A DNA stretch of 64,000 nucleotides from assembly GCA_020027205.1 (NCBI GenBank), contig JAHRAQ010000025.1:144822-208821 (forward strand). The letters run 5' to 3'. The translations under genes were made by a program, and so were the position numbers. The notes below the pieces were generated by a model that ran no database searches, was not told the origin of the DNA, and worked only from the letters and a program-made list of their open reading frames with translations. Each line of letters starts with the position of its first letter. The first letter of the stretch is position 1. Origin of the DNA: Nitrospirales bacterium (GTDB taxonomy: Bacteria; Nitrospirota; Nitrospiria; Nitrospirales; UBA8639). This document shows positions 15,541 to 24,681 of this stretch, one piece after another.

Positions 15541-16845
15541 ATGATGCAATGGATTTCAGCACGAACGATTTCAGTACGAATGGCCATGTGTGTTGTCGGC
15601 GCGGCGCTGCTGTGGAGCGCGCCGTTCACCGGTGTCGGCGGCATTGTTCTGGCCCAGGAGCAATCGCTGGCGAAGAAACTGGAGAACATCTCGCTGTACG
15701 GCTACGTGGATGCCTCGTACACACAAAACTTCAATAATCCCTCGGATGGCGTGAACAACCTTCGGAGTTTCGACGGTGACGCCAACTCCTTCCGGCCGAA
15801 TCTGGCACAGATTGTGCTGGAGAGAGTCGCCAAGGCCGGCGGTGACGTCGCCGACCGGGCGGGATTCCGCGTGAAACTGAACGTGGGCGAAGACGCCAAG
15901 TTCACGGGCGGCAATTCCGGCAGCGACGAGTTTGATTTTCAAGAAACGTATTTTCAGTACATTGCGCCGATCGGCAATGGCGTCACGTTTCAGGGCGGGC
16001 GGATGAACACGTTGATCGGGTATGAGGTGATTGAAAGCCCTTACAACCCGAATTTTTCCCGCTCGTTCTTGTTCGGCATGGGAGAGCCGTTCACGGTGAC
16101 GGGACTGCGGGCGTCATATGATTTTAACGATCAGGTTTCGTTTGCCGTCAGCGCCATTAATTCCTTTACGGGACTACAGGCGGACGACAACAACAGCAAG
16201 TCGGTGGAGGCGCTGCTGTCATACGCGCCCATGGACAACGTGGGGCTGTCCCTGTTCGGGTTCTGGGGGCCGGAGGGCGGGAGGAATGGCAGCATTCCAA
16301 ATCCCGCGGACTCGGATGTCCCATTCAGGCATGAGAATACCGACAGAGTACAAGTCGGCGGCATTCTCGACTGGCAAGCCACCGATGTTCTGGAATTGGT
16401 GGTGGAAGGGTACTATGGCAATCAGGCCAATGCGGTGCTGTCTCCGGGGGATATGGATACGTCAACCGCACCCACCATCGGCAATGCCCAATGGGGTGGC
16501 ATCGCCGGATATGTCATGTATGACTTCACCGACCAGTGGGGTCTGCGGGTTCGCACGGAGTATTTTCGTGACGGGTCCGGTTTTTTTGCCTGCGGCGGAG
16601 AAGGCGGGGATTCGTCAGTCGGAAATGCGTTGCAATGTGCCGTTGGTTGGACAGATCAATATGACGGCGATGGCGCGCAAAATCTCTGGGAAACGACGTG
16701 GACGCTGCAATACAAGCCGGTGGCGGACATGATTACACGGCTGGAGTACCGGTACGATAAATCCAACCGGCATTCGTTTCAGGATGGATCGTCGTTCGGC
16801 AACAATCAGTCGACCCTGGCCGTGGAAGCGATCTATCTCTTTTAG
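15541..16845 (+). CDS. Outer-membrane beta-barrel porin (BBP2-like)
   Basis: A 434-residue exported protein with signal peptide (hydrophobic about 14-38, cleavage near VLAQE). A long antiparallel beta-strand pattern follows, starting ISLYGYVDASYTQNFN and ending VEAIYLF; the terminal phenylalanine is typical of BAM substrates. QFQGGRMNTLIGYEVIESPYNPNFSRSFLFG-like barrel segments fit the BBP2/OmpL-like porin group (DUF1597). It is the first gene after the antitermination leader and is followed by glnB, amtB and glnA, so it probably admits nitrogenous solutes. AGAGGAGG lies nine bases before the ATG pair. Solute specificity is inferred only from position. Confidence 0.85.
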   Translation: MMQWISARTISVRMAMCVVGAALLWSAPFTGVGGIVLAQEQSLAKKLENISLYGYVDASYTQNFNNPSDGVNNLRSFDGDANSFRPNLAQIVLERVAKAGGDVADRAGFRVKLNVGEDAKFTGGNSGSDEFDFQETYFQYIAPIGNGVTFQGGRMNTLIGYEVIESPYNPNFSRSFLFGMGEPFTVTGLRASYDFNDQVSFAVSAINSFTGLQADDNNSKSVEALLSYAPMDNVGLSLFGFWGPEGGRNGSIPNPADSDVPFRHENTDRVQVGGILDWQATDVLELVVEGYYGNQANAVLSPGDMDTSTAPTIGNAQWGGIAGYVMYDFTDQWGLRVRTEYFRDGSGFFACGGEGGDSSVGNALQCAVGWTDQYDGDGAQNLWETTWTLQYKPVADMITRLEYRYDKSNRHSFQDGSSFGNNQSTLAVEAIYLF

Positions 16846-17232
<387 letters not shown>

Positions 17233-17308
17233 GCGGCGTTGTTCCCGACGTCTCCGTTCAACTGGCTGGACAAACGGATTTCCAACCCTTTCAAGCAGAG
17301 GTGGCACC

Positions 17309-18610
17309 GTGAAACAGATACTTTGTTTCTTCGCATGGTCGGCGGTTGTTGTCGCAAGTGTGTTCTGTGGCGTCGCGGACGGATGGGCGCAAGACGGACT
17401 CCCCGGGGCGATTGATACGGGAGACACGGCGTGGATCCTGGTCTCGTCCGCGTTCGTGTTGTGCATGGTCCTGCCGGGGCTGGCGTTGTTTTACGGGGGG
17501 CTGGTGCGCAGTAAAAACGTGCTCGGGACGATTATGCATACCGGCAGCATCCTGTGTCTCATCAGTCTCGTGTGGGTGCTGGTGGGCTATTCCCTGGCCT
17601 TTGGAACCGACGTGGGCGGCCTGATCGGCGGTCTCGAATTTCTGGGGCTGATGGGTGTCGGGGAAGAGGTCTACCCCGGCACAGGCATTCCCCATTTGGT
17701 TTTTATGGTGTTTCAGTTGATGTTCGCCGCCATCACCGTGGCTTTGATCACGGGAAGTTTTGCGGAGCGGATGAAGTTCACGGCGTTGCTCCTGTTTGCC
17801 GTCCTGTGGTCGGTCTGTATCTATTCGCCGCTTGCTCATTGGGTGTGGGGCGGGGGATGGCTTGGCGAGATGGGCGCGCTGGACTTTGCCGGCGGCGCGG
17901 TCGTGCATATCAGTTCCGGATTTGGAGCGCTGGTCTGTGCGATGGTGCTTGGACAACGGAAAGGCCACGGGGTCGAGCCCATGCCGCCGCACAATCTTCC
18001 CATGACGGTGCTGGGAACGGGGCTGTTGTGGTTCGGCTGGTTTGGATTCAACGCCGGGAGCGCCCTGGGCGCCAATGGGGGAGCCGCGTCGGCGTTCGTC
18101 GCCACGCATATTGCGGCCTGTGCCGGCGGGATCGGCTGGATGGTCGCGGAATGGATGCGAAGCGGCAAGCCCACCGTGCTCGGATTGGCAAGCGGCGTCA
18201 TCGCCGGTTTGGCCACGATTACTCCGGGAGCCGGATTTCTTGGGCCTCTGTCGGCCCTGCTGTTGGGATTGCTCGCCGGGGCGCTGTGTTATGGAGCCGT
18301 TGTTTGGAAAACGAAACTGGGCTACGATGACTCGCTCGATGTGGTGGGCATTCACGGCGTGGGCGGGTTCACCGGCATCGTCGCGACCGGATTACTGGCG
18401 TCGGTCGGCGGGCAAACGGGGCTTCTGTTCGGCAATCCCGGCCAGTTGTGGATTCAACTGGTGCTTGGCGTGGCGTCCATTGTGTTTGTGATGGTGGGAA
18501 CGTATATTATCTTGAAAATCGTCGATGTGGTGGTGGGTCTTCGGGTGACGCCGGAAGAGGAAAGCGTCGGGCTTGATTTGAGTCAGCATAACGAACGGGC
18601 GTATTCCTGA
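17309..18610 (+). CDS. amtB: Ammonium transporter Amt
   Basis: Inner-membrane ammonium channel of 433 residues with a cleavable signal peptide (about 1-27, ending DGWAQDG) and eleven predicted transmembrane helices. Pore landmarks visible are GLALFYGGLVRSKNVL, the first pore histidine in VVHISSGFGALV and the second in GIHGVGGFTGIVATG. The C-terminal cytoplasmic tail (VGLRVTPEEESVGLDLSQHNERAYS) matches the conserved region that responds to PII. GTG start. Adjacent glnB supports PII-controlled gating. Followed after 62 bp by glnA. Confidence 0.97.
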   Translation: MKQILCFFAWSAVVVASVFCGVADGWAQDGLPGAIDTGDTAWILVSSAFVLCMVLPGLALFYGGLVRSKNVLGTIMHTGSILCLISLVWVLVGYSLAFGTDVGGLIGGLEFLGLMGVGEEVYPGTGIPHLVFMVFQLMFAAITVALITGSFAERMKFTALLLFAVLWSVCIYSPLAHWVWGGGWLGEMGALDFAGGAVVHISSGFGALVCAMVLGQRKGHGVEPMPPHNLPMTVLGTGLLWFGWFGFNAGSALGANGGAASAFVATHIAACAGGIGWMVAEWMRSGKPTVLGLASGVIAGLATITPGAGFLGPLSALLLGLLAGALCYGAVVWKTKLGYDDSLDVVGIHGVGGFTGIVATGLLASVGGQTGLLFGNPGQLWIQLVLGVASIVFVMVGTYIILKIVDVVVGLRVTPEEESVGLDLSQHNERAYS

Positions 18611-18672
18611 ACGCAACGCATGAAATCATCTGTGGCGCCCGCAAGGATTCCGCGTGAACAAGGAGGTATGGC

Positions 18673-20082
18673 ATGACTCCGCGTGAAGTGTTGGATTTTG
18701 CGAAAAAAACCAGGGCGGAAATGGTGGACATGAAATTTGTGGACCTGGTCGGAGCGTGGCAGCACTTTTCGATCCCCACATCCGAACTGACCCTTGACGT
18801 CTTCAAAGACGGCGCGGGGTTTGACGGCTCGTCCATTCGCGGCTGGAAGGCGATCCAAAACAGCGATATGCTGGTGTTTCCCGACCCGGACACCGCCATC
18901 CTGGATCCGTTCACCGCCATTCCCACCATCAGTCTGATTTGCGACGTTAAAGATCCGATTACTCGCGCCGTGTACGAACGCGACCCGCGCGGCGTGGCGC
19001 AACGGGCGGAGCGGTATCTTCGACAGACCAGGATAGGAGACGTCTCCTATTGGGGGCCTGAAGCGGAGTTTTTTACGTTTGATCATGCCAGTTACGATCA
19101 GAACGCGCAGTCCGGTTACTATTTTCTTGATTCGGAGGAGGGGATTTGGAATTCGGGACAGGAGGGGCACAATCTGGGTTCGCGGCCCCGGCACAAGGAA
19201 GGGTATTTTCCCGTGCCTCCCGCGGACGCGCAACAGAATCTCCGTTCCGAAATGGTACGGGAAATGGAAAAAGCGGGGATTCGGGTTGAAAAGCATCATC
19301 ATGAAGTGGCGACCGGCGGGCAGGCGGAAATTGACCTTCGCTTTGACAGCCTCGTGAAGATGGCCGACAAAATGATGCTGTACAAATACATCGTCAAAAA
19401 CGTGGCGCGCCGGCATAACAAAACCGCGACGTTTATGCCGAAACCCCTGTTTCAGGACAACGGCACGGGGATGCACACTCATCAAAGCATCTGGAAAGAC
19501 GGGAAGCCGATGTTTGCCGGCAAGGAATACGCCGGCGTTTCCAAAACCTGTTTGCATTACATCGGCGGCATTCTGAAACATGGTCCGGCCCTGGCGGCCC
19601 TGACCAATCCCACAACCAATTCATACAAACGGCTGACGCCGGGTTTTGAGGCGCCGGTGCTACTGGCCTATTCCAGCAGGAATCGCTCCGCGGGGATTCG
19701 AATTCCCATGTATTCTCCCAACCCGAACGCCAAGCGGATTGAAGTGAGATTTCCCGATCCGTCCGCCAATATGTATCTGGCATTCAGCGCGTTGTTGATG
19801 GCCGGCCTTGACGGCATTCACAGAAAAATCGATCCCGGTGACGCCGTGGATAAAAACCTCTATGAGTTGACGTCGAAAGAAACGAAAAAAATTCCAACGC
19901 TTCCGTCGGACCTGGATGAGGCGTTGGACCATTTGGAACGGGATCATCAATTCCTGTTGCAAGGCGATGTCTTCAGCAAGGATCTGGTGGAATCCTGGAT
20001 CGCCTATAAACGGGACAATGAAGTGGACCAGATCAGGATTCGGCCCCATCCGCATGAATTCTCCCTGTATTATAATATCTAA
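18673..20082 (+). CDS. glnA: Glutamine synthetase type I
   Basis: A 469-residue ATP-dependent ligase making glutamine from glutamate and ammonium; dodecameric and cytoplasmic. Signatures: [17 protein letters not shown] near the N-terminus, the metal-binding [18 protein letters not shown], the ATP region [23 protein letters not shown], and the adenylylation tyrosine in [11 protein letters not shown], indicating GlnE-type control. AAGGAGG precedes the ATG. It is the last gene of the porin-glnB-amtB-glnA group and ends at a GC-rich hairpin. Confidence 0.98.
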   Translation: MTPREVLDFAKKTRAEMVDMKFVDLVGAWQHFSIPTSELTLDVFKDGAGFDGSSIRGWKAIQNSDMLVFPDPDTAILDPFTAIPTISLICDVKDPITRAVYERDPRGVAQRAERYLRQTRIGDVSYWGPEAEFFTFDHASYDQNAQSGYYFLDSEEGIWNSGQEGHNLGSRPRHKEGYFPVPPADAQQNLRSEMVREMEKAGIRVEKHHHEVATGGQAEIDLRFDSLVKMADKMMLYKYIVKNVARRHNKTATFMPKPLFQDNGTGMHTHQSIWKDGKPMFAGKEYAGVSKTCLHYIGGILKHGPALAALTNPTTNSYKRLTPGFEAPVLLAYSSRNRSAGIRIPMYSPNPNAKRIEVRFPDPSANMYLAFSALLMAGLDGIHRKIDPGDAVDKNLYELTSKETKKIPTLPSDLDEALDHLERDHQFLLQGDVFSKDLVESWIAYKRDNEVDQIRIRPHPHEFSLYYNI

Positions 20083-20086
20083 AGCG

Positions 20087-20106
20087 CCGGGGCTGTAAGG
20101 CCCCGG
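20087..20106 (+). terminator. Hairpin after glnA
   Basis: CCGGGGC (20087-20093) and GCCCCGG (20100-20106) form a perfect 7-bp stem with a 6-base loop directly after the glnA stop. The T-run expected of an intrinsic terminator is missing, so termination may be weak or Rho-assisted. Confidence 0.5.
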
Positions 20107-20395
20107 ATTGCTCCGCATCAGACGGCGTTCCCGTTGCCACGGCTTTGATGTGCGCCACAGGCAAAGCCCGCCGCAACGGGACATGGCCCCTCCGCCCTGC
20201 CTGCGTCCGCCACACTCGCCCCGTTTCACAGATGACTTCCAGCATCGCCGGGTCACACGCCCAAGAGAACAGCGGCACGGGACATAACCGGACCGCCGCA
20301 TTGCCTGAAAACGCCTTTCCTGGCATTGACGGTCTTTAAACTCCTTTTCCTTGATTTTCTCGCAGCAGTGGTTATCTCTGACTGGAGAAACGATC
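20107..20395. other. Intergenic region glnA-clpB
   Basis: No gene, repeat or convincing sigma-70 or sigma-32 promoter was recognised. TTGATT at 20351 with TTATCT 15 bp later is a weak candidate. The clpB promoter presumably lies here. Confidence 0.4.
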
Positions 20396-20440
20396 ATGGA
20401 ACGAGTCTGCACGGAACGGAGTCGGCGACGATGGATATGA
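20396..20440 (+). CDS. Possible 14-codon leader ORF upstream of clpB
   Basis: ATG preceded by TGGAGAAACGATC (GGAG nine bases upstream) opens a 14-residue Arg-rich reading frame, [14 protein letters not shown]. It ends at a TGA overlapping the clpB start region (ATGGATATGA). This could couple clpB translation to a leader peptide, or be chance. Only the ribosome site and overlap support it. Confidence 0.25.
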   Translation: MERVCTERSRRRWI

Positions 20441-23040
20441 ACCGCATGACATTGCGCGTCCAAGAGGCGCTGCAATCGGCTTCCACCCTGGCCATGAACA
20501 GGCATCATCAGGGCATAGACGTCGACCATGTACTCATGGCCCTGCTGGAACAATCCAATGGATCGGCCGGTCCGATTCTGGAACAGACCGGCCTCTCCAT
20601 TCCCGCCGTTAAAGCCGAAGCGGAACGGCAACTGGCAAACGTTCCCCGCGTCAAAGGCCCCGGAGCATCTCCCGGGCAAATGTATTTGACCCGGCGCATG
20701 GCGGCGCTTCTTGACCTTGCGGAGGAAGAAAAACGGTCACTGAAGGATGAATACGTCAGCGTCGAACATCTGTTGCTGGCCATGGCGGCACAGGGCGGCG
20801 TCTTGAACACCATCGGGGCGACACGGGAGAAACTGTTGGCCGGGTTGCAAAAAATTCGCGGGAATCAACGAGTCTCCAGCCAGGATCCCGAAGGCACCTA
20901 TCAGGCGTTGGAAAAATACGGCAGGGATCTCACCATGCTGGCGGGACAGGGAAAGTTGGACCCGGTCATCGGTCGAGACGAAGAAATTCGACGGACGATT
21001 CAGATTCTGTCGCGACGGACCAAAAACAACCCCGTGCTTATCGGCGAACCGGGAGTCGGGAAGACGGCCATCGTGGAAGGTTTGGCCCAGCGGATTGTGA
21101 AAGGTGACGTTCCGGAGGGGTTAAAACAGAAACGCGTGGTGGTCCTGGACCTGGGAGCATTGGTGGCGGGAGCCAAATTTCGAGGAGAGTTTGAAGAACG
21201 ACTGAAGGCTGTGTTGAAAGAAATCCAGTCATCCCACGGTCACATTCTGCTCTTTATCGATGAACTGCACACCGTCGTCGGCGCAGGGGCGGCGGAGGGC
21301 GCCATGGACGCGGCCAATCTGCTCAAGCCCATGCTCGCAAGAGGTGAATTGCATCTTGTCGGGGCGACCACGCTGGATGAATACCGCACGCACATTGAAA
21401 AGGACGCCGCGCTTGAGCGTCGTTTTCAACCCGTGTTTGTGGAGCAACCGTCCGTGGATGATACGATTTCCATTCTTCGGGGGCTGCGGGAACGCTATGA
21501 AGTGCACCATGGGGTTCGGATTAAAGACGCCGCCCTGGTGGCGGCGGCGCGGTTGTCTCATCGGTACATCGGCGACCGATATCTTCCAGACAAAGCCATT
21601 GACCTGGTTGATGAATCGGCGGCCCGGTTGCGTACGGAAATTGAAAGTGTTCCCGTCGAACTGGACGAAGTGTCGCGGAAAGTCATGCAGATGGAAATCG
21701 AACGTGAAGCGCTCAAAAAAGAAGACGACGCGGGCAGCAAGGCCAGGCTGGAGATGCTGGAAGGGGATCTTGAAAGCAAACGTCGAACGCTGGCCGACCT
21801 GAAAACACAATGGGAATCGGAGAAATCCGCCGTCGGGCGTTTGCAGCAAATCCGGCAACGCATTGAGGATCTCAAGCCTCATATTGAAAAAGCCGAACGC
21901 GAATACGACCTTAACCGCGTCGCGGAGTTGCGATACGGCACGCTGCCACGGCTGGAGCGCGAACTTCACGACGAAGAAGAACAACTTGATCGGAAAAAAG
22001 GGAAAACGCGTCTCCTCAAAGAAGAGGTCGATGAAGAAGATATTGCGGACGTCATCAGCCGATGGACGGGCATTCCCGTCAGCCGGCTTCTCCGGGAAGA
22101 AACGGAAAAACTCCTGCGTCTGGGAGATGCGCTGCACGCGCGCGTCGTGGGCCAGGAAGAAGGCGTGCGGGCGGTGGCCGACGCCGTGCTGCGGGCGCGG
22201 TCGGGCATCAAAGACCCCAACCGGCCGATCGGCTCATTTTTATTTCTCGGCCCGACCGGAGTGGGAAAAACAGAATTGGCGCGAGCCCTGGCGCAAACAC
22301 TCTTTGACGACGAAGCCAATCTTGTGCGGCTTGACATGTCGGAATATATGGAGAAACACGCGGTGTCCCGATTGATCGGCGCTCCCCCCGGTTATATCGG
22401 ATATGAAGAAGGCGGACAATTAACCGAGGCGGTTCGGCGGCGGCCTTTTTGCGTGATTCTGCTGGACGAAATCGAAAAAGCGCATCATGACGTGTTCAAT
22501 ATTTTACTGCAGGTCCTGGATGACGGTCGATTGACCGATGCGCGGGGCCGAACCGTTGATTTCAAAAATGCCGTGTTGATCATGACGTCGAACATCGGCA
22601 GCCGGGAGATTCTGGATGCCCGGCAACGGGGACAGACCCATGAAGCCCTGCAAACACTTGTCTCCGATGAAGTCAAGCGTCATTTCCGTCCGGAATTTTT
22701 AAATCGGATTGATGAAACCGTCGTGTTCCGCCCGTTGCGTTCGGACGAACTGGGTCGCATCGTGGATATTCAACTGGCCCGGGTCAGGGCCCGATTGAGT
22801 GATCGCAGAATTCAACTGGAAGTGACCCGCGAGGCCCTGTTGAATTTGGGAAAACGAGGATACAATCCCGCCTATGGCGCCCGGCCATTAAAACGGTTGA
22901 TCCAGCAGGACGTGGAAACGCCGTTGTCGAAACTGCTGGTTCGCGGCGACGTGACGGATGGAGACACGGTCACCATTGACTGCACAAATGACCGGGTGAT
23001 ACTCGTTCCCGCGCCGACGGCGGGGCATTCCGCCATTTGA
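20431..23040 (+). CDS. clpB: Disaggregase ClpB
   Basis: Hexameric AAA+ chaperone that works with DnaK to dissolve protein aggregates. The 869-residue product contains the double Clp N-domain; the first AAA module with Walker A GEPGVGKT and Walker B ILLFIDE; the coiled-coil M-domain ([20 protein letters not shown] onward), which separates ClpB from ClpA/ClpC; the second AAA module with GPTGVGKT and [11 protein letters not shown]; and the D2-small domain ([16 protein letters not shown]). The chosen ATG begins [14 protein letters not shown] and has GGAG nine bases before it. The open frame extends 35 codons upstream without family resemblance. Confidence 0.97.
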   Translation: MDMNRMTLRVQEALQSASTLAMNRHHQGIDVDHVLMALLEQSNGSAGPILEQTGLSIPAVKAEAERQLANVPRVKGPGASPGQMYLTRRMAALLDLAEEEKRSLKDEYVSVEHLLLAMAAQGGVLNTIGATREKLLAGLQKIRGNQRVSSQDPEGTYQALEKYGRDLTMLAGQGKLDPVIGRDEEIRRTIQILSRRTKNNPVLIGEPGVGKTAIVEGLAQRIVKGDVPEGLKQKRVVVLDLGALVAGAKFRGEFEERLKAVLKEIQSSHGHILLFIDELHTVVGAGAAEGAMDAANLLKPMLARGELHLVGATTLDEYRTHIEKDAALERRFQPVFVEQPSVDDTISILRGLRERYEVHHGVRIKDAALVAAARLSHRYIGDRYLPDKAIDLVDESAARLRTEIESVPVELDEVSRKVMQMEIEREALKKEDDAGSKARLEMLEGDLESKRRTLADLKTQWESEKSAVGRLQQIRQRIEDLKPHIEKAEREYDLNRVAELRYGTLPRLERELHDEEEQLDRKKGKTRLLKEEVDEEDIADVISRWTGIPVSRLLREETEKLLRLGDALHARVVGQEEGVRAVADAVLRARSGIKDPNRPIGSFLFLGPTGVGKTELARALAQTLFDDEANLVRLDMSEYMEKHAVSRLIGAPPGYIGYEEGGQLTEAVRRRPFCVILLDEIEKAHHDVFNILLQVLDDGRLTDARGRTVDFKNAVLIMTSNIGSREILDARQRGQTHEALQTLVSDEVKRHFRPEFLNRIDETVVFRPLRSDELGRIVDIQLARVRARLSDRRIQLEVTREALLNLGKRGYNPAYGARPLKRLIQQDVETPLSKLLVRGDVTDGDTVTIDCTNDRVILVPAPTAGHSAI

Positions 23041-23094
23041 GACATAACTTCGTCGCGGCTTTGCATCTTCTCGTCGTTCTGCAACGCGGATGCG

Positions 23095-23517
23095 TTATTC
23101 ACCCATAATGTGTACAACGATCTCCCTCGACCGCGCCCGCGTATCAAAATCAAGAAGGACTATGGCTTGCCAGGTGCCCAGAAGTAGTTGCATCCCGGCA
23201 AAGGGAATTGTGAGAGATTGACCTTGAATTTGCCCCCGTAAATGACTGTGTCCGTTATCTTCGCCGGGATTGACACGATTGTGCCGCCACGCCGAATCGG
23301 CGGGTACAAGTTGATCCCAGAGTGTTTTGGTGTCGGCCCGCAATCCCGGTTCATCCTCGATAATCAACACCGACGCGGTGGTGTGTTTCACGAATATCGT
23401 CACAATCCCGGTTTGCAGGCGGGCATGGGAAAGGCATTGCCGGACGGTATCGGAAATATTCTCGATATGCGAACGGCCTTTCATGTTCACTGAAAAATTG
23501 TGCGTGAAAACCGGCAT
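23095..23517 (-). CDS. YjbQ/UPF0047 family protein
   Basis: A 140-residue protein of the YjbQ family, described as having low thiamine-phosphate synthase activity. Key conserved stretches: GIVTIFVKHTTASVLIIEDEP, then HNRVNPGEDNGHSHLRGQIQGQSLTIPFAGMQLLLGTWQAIVLLDFD. The histidines and acidic residues in these blocks form the presumed metal site. It starts 12 bp after the HD-domain gene stop and is likely cotranscribed with it. True physiological role is uncertain across the family. Confidence 0.92.
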   Translation of the reverse strand: MPVFTHNFSVNMKGRSHIENISDTVRQCLSHARLQTGIVTIFVKHTTASVLIIEDEPGLRADTKTLWDQLVPADSAWRHNRVNPGEDNGHSHLRGQIQGQSLTIPFAGMQLLLGTWQAIVLLDFDTRARSREIVVHIMGE

Positions 23518-23529
23518 CGGATTGTTCCG

Positions 23530-24435
23530 CTAGAGTGACCGCAAAAACCGCCGTTCACCGGACGACAACGTTCCCCCGCGAGCCGCCTCGAGAAGAGAAT
23601 CAAAAACCCCGGAGGCCGTTAATCGTCGAACGGCCGTTACCACGCGAACGTTCAACCGGTCCTGCCGTTGCAATTCGTCAAGATAGTCGAACGCCGCCAC
23701 AAAACTTTCCCGTGCGCGCGCATAATAGTCATTGCCCCGCCGCCGGTTGCTGTGGGCTTCCAGTTGCTCACATGCGACAAGAATTTCTCCCAGTTCCCTG
23801 ACCCATCCCGGAGACCTCGCCAGTTTTTCGGGATAATAGTAGTATAACGTGACGCGCTCCATCCATGGCAACCAGCAAATGCCCAGACGTTCCAACGTCG
23901 GCTTCGCTCGTTTGAGTTGACGGCGATGGCGACGGGCAAAACCCAGCCGCATTTCAATTTGCTCGCAAGCCCACCGGTTCAGGTTCAGCCCTTCGTCGGT
24001 CAACTGTTGACGATAGATCTTCACAAAGGCTTTGTCTTCATTGCCGTACTTTGAATGAGGATGTCGCAACCGCCACTCGGCGGGCCTGGTCGGCACGTCG
24101 TGTTTGCGCGCCCATGACCATATTCGTCCAAAGAGAGAACGATCAAGCCCGGCCCGGCCCAAATCATGTAACAGGCAGGCAACGTGAAAGTGTCGGAGTC
24201 TCGACGGTTCGTGGGCGAGGTATCGGAACACGGCCGCGCACATTTTTGCCGTTCGCAACGCATGGACTTTATCATACCCCTTGATGACGGTGTTGGATTT
24301 AAACGGGTGGGGATAGTCGTATAATTGCAGTATCGCTTTCACCAGAGATTGCGGCAGGAGAAGATCGGGGGATGCCGATGGATGGAGCCGTCGGCCCGGA
24401 ACATGCCCGGATGGAACGGAAACTAATGCTGGCAT
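23530..24435 (-). CDS. HD-domain phosphohydrolase-like protein
   Basis: A 301-residue cytoplasmic protein. The HD metal-binding motif lies in HVACLLHDLGRAG (about 85-97), preceded by a helical region with a further candidate ligand histidine (DKVHALRTAKM). A second basic helical part (MRLGFARRHRRQLKRAKPTLERLGICWLPW) and an acidic/basic C-terminal domain are not recognised. HD proteins hydrolyse nucleotides or phosphodiesters; the substrate is unknown. A good sigma-70 promoter lies about 35 bp upstream, so the transcript has a short leader, and no Shine-Dalgarno is evident before the ATG. Confidence 0.75.
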   Translation of the reverse strand: MPALVSVPSGHVPGRRLHPSASPDLLLPQSLVKAILQLYDYPHPFKSNTVIKGYDKVHALRTAKMCAAVFRYLAHEPSRLRHFHVACLLHDLGRAGLDRSLFGRIWSWARKHDVPTRPAEWRLRHPHSKYGNEDKAFVKIYRQQLTDEGLNLNRWACEQIEMRLGFARRHRRQLKRAKPTLERLGICWLPWMERVTLYYYYPEKLARSPGWVRELGEILVACEQLEAHSNRRRGNDYYARARESFVAAFDYLDELQRQDRLNVRVVTAVRRLTASGVFDSLLEAARGGTLSSGERRFLRSL

Positions 24436-24467
24436 GGCAAAAGAACATCGGCTACAATAAACAATGA

Positions 24468-24496
24468 CTTTAACAATAGAATCGTTTGCCTGTCAA
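24468..24496 (-). promoter_or_regulatory. Candidate promoter of the HD-domain/YjbQ unit
   Basis: On the minus strand TTGACA (24491-24496, perfect) is followed by exactly 17 bp and TTAAAG (24468-24473). Confidence 0.6.
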
Positions 24497-24681
24497 GCGC
24501 ACGGCAAGCCGGCGGCGGCACGGACGTGCGAAATGAATGTCATGAACCAACGCATATCTGAACGGACAGGAAAATGTGGAATGGGCGGGACGCTGGCGGT
24601 TTTCCGGACGTGCGCGAGCATCATCGCACGTCCGGCTTCCATCCCGTCATGTCGTCACTGCGTTCAGCCGGGAGACCGCGC

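Noticed and set aside
17302..17320. Sigma-54 site TGGCAC before amtB
   Set aside because: TGGCAC overlaps the amtB start codon and is not followed by TTGC at the correct spacing.
20145..20339. A 64-codon frame between glnA and clpB
   Set aside because: No ribosome site, atypical composition and no motif.
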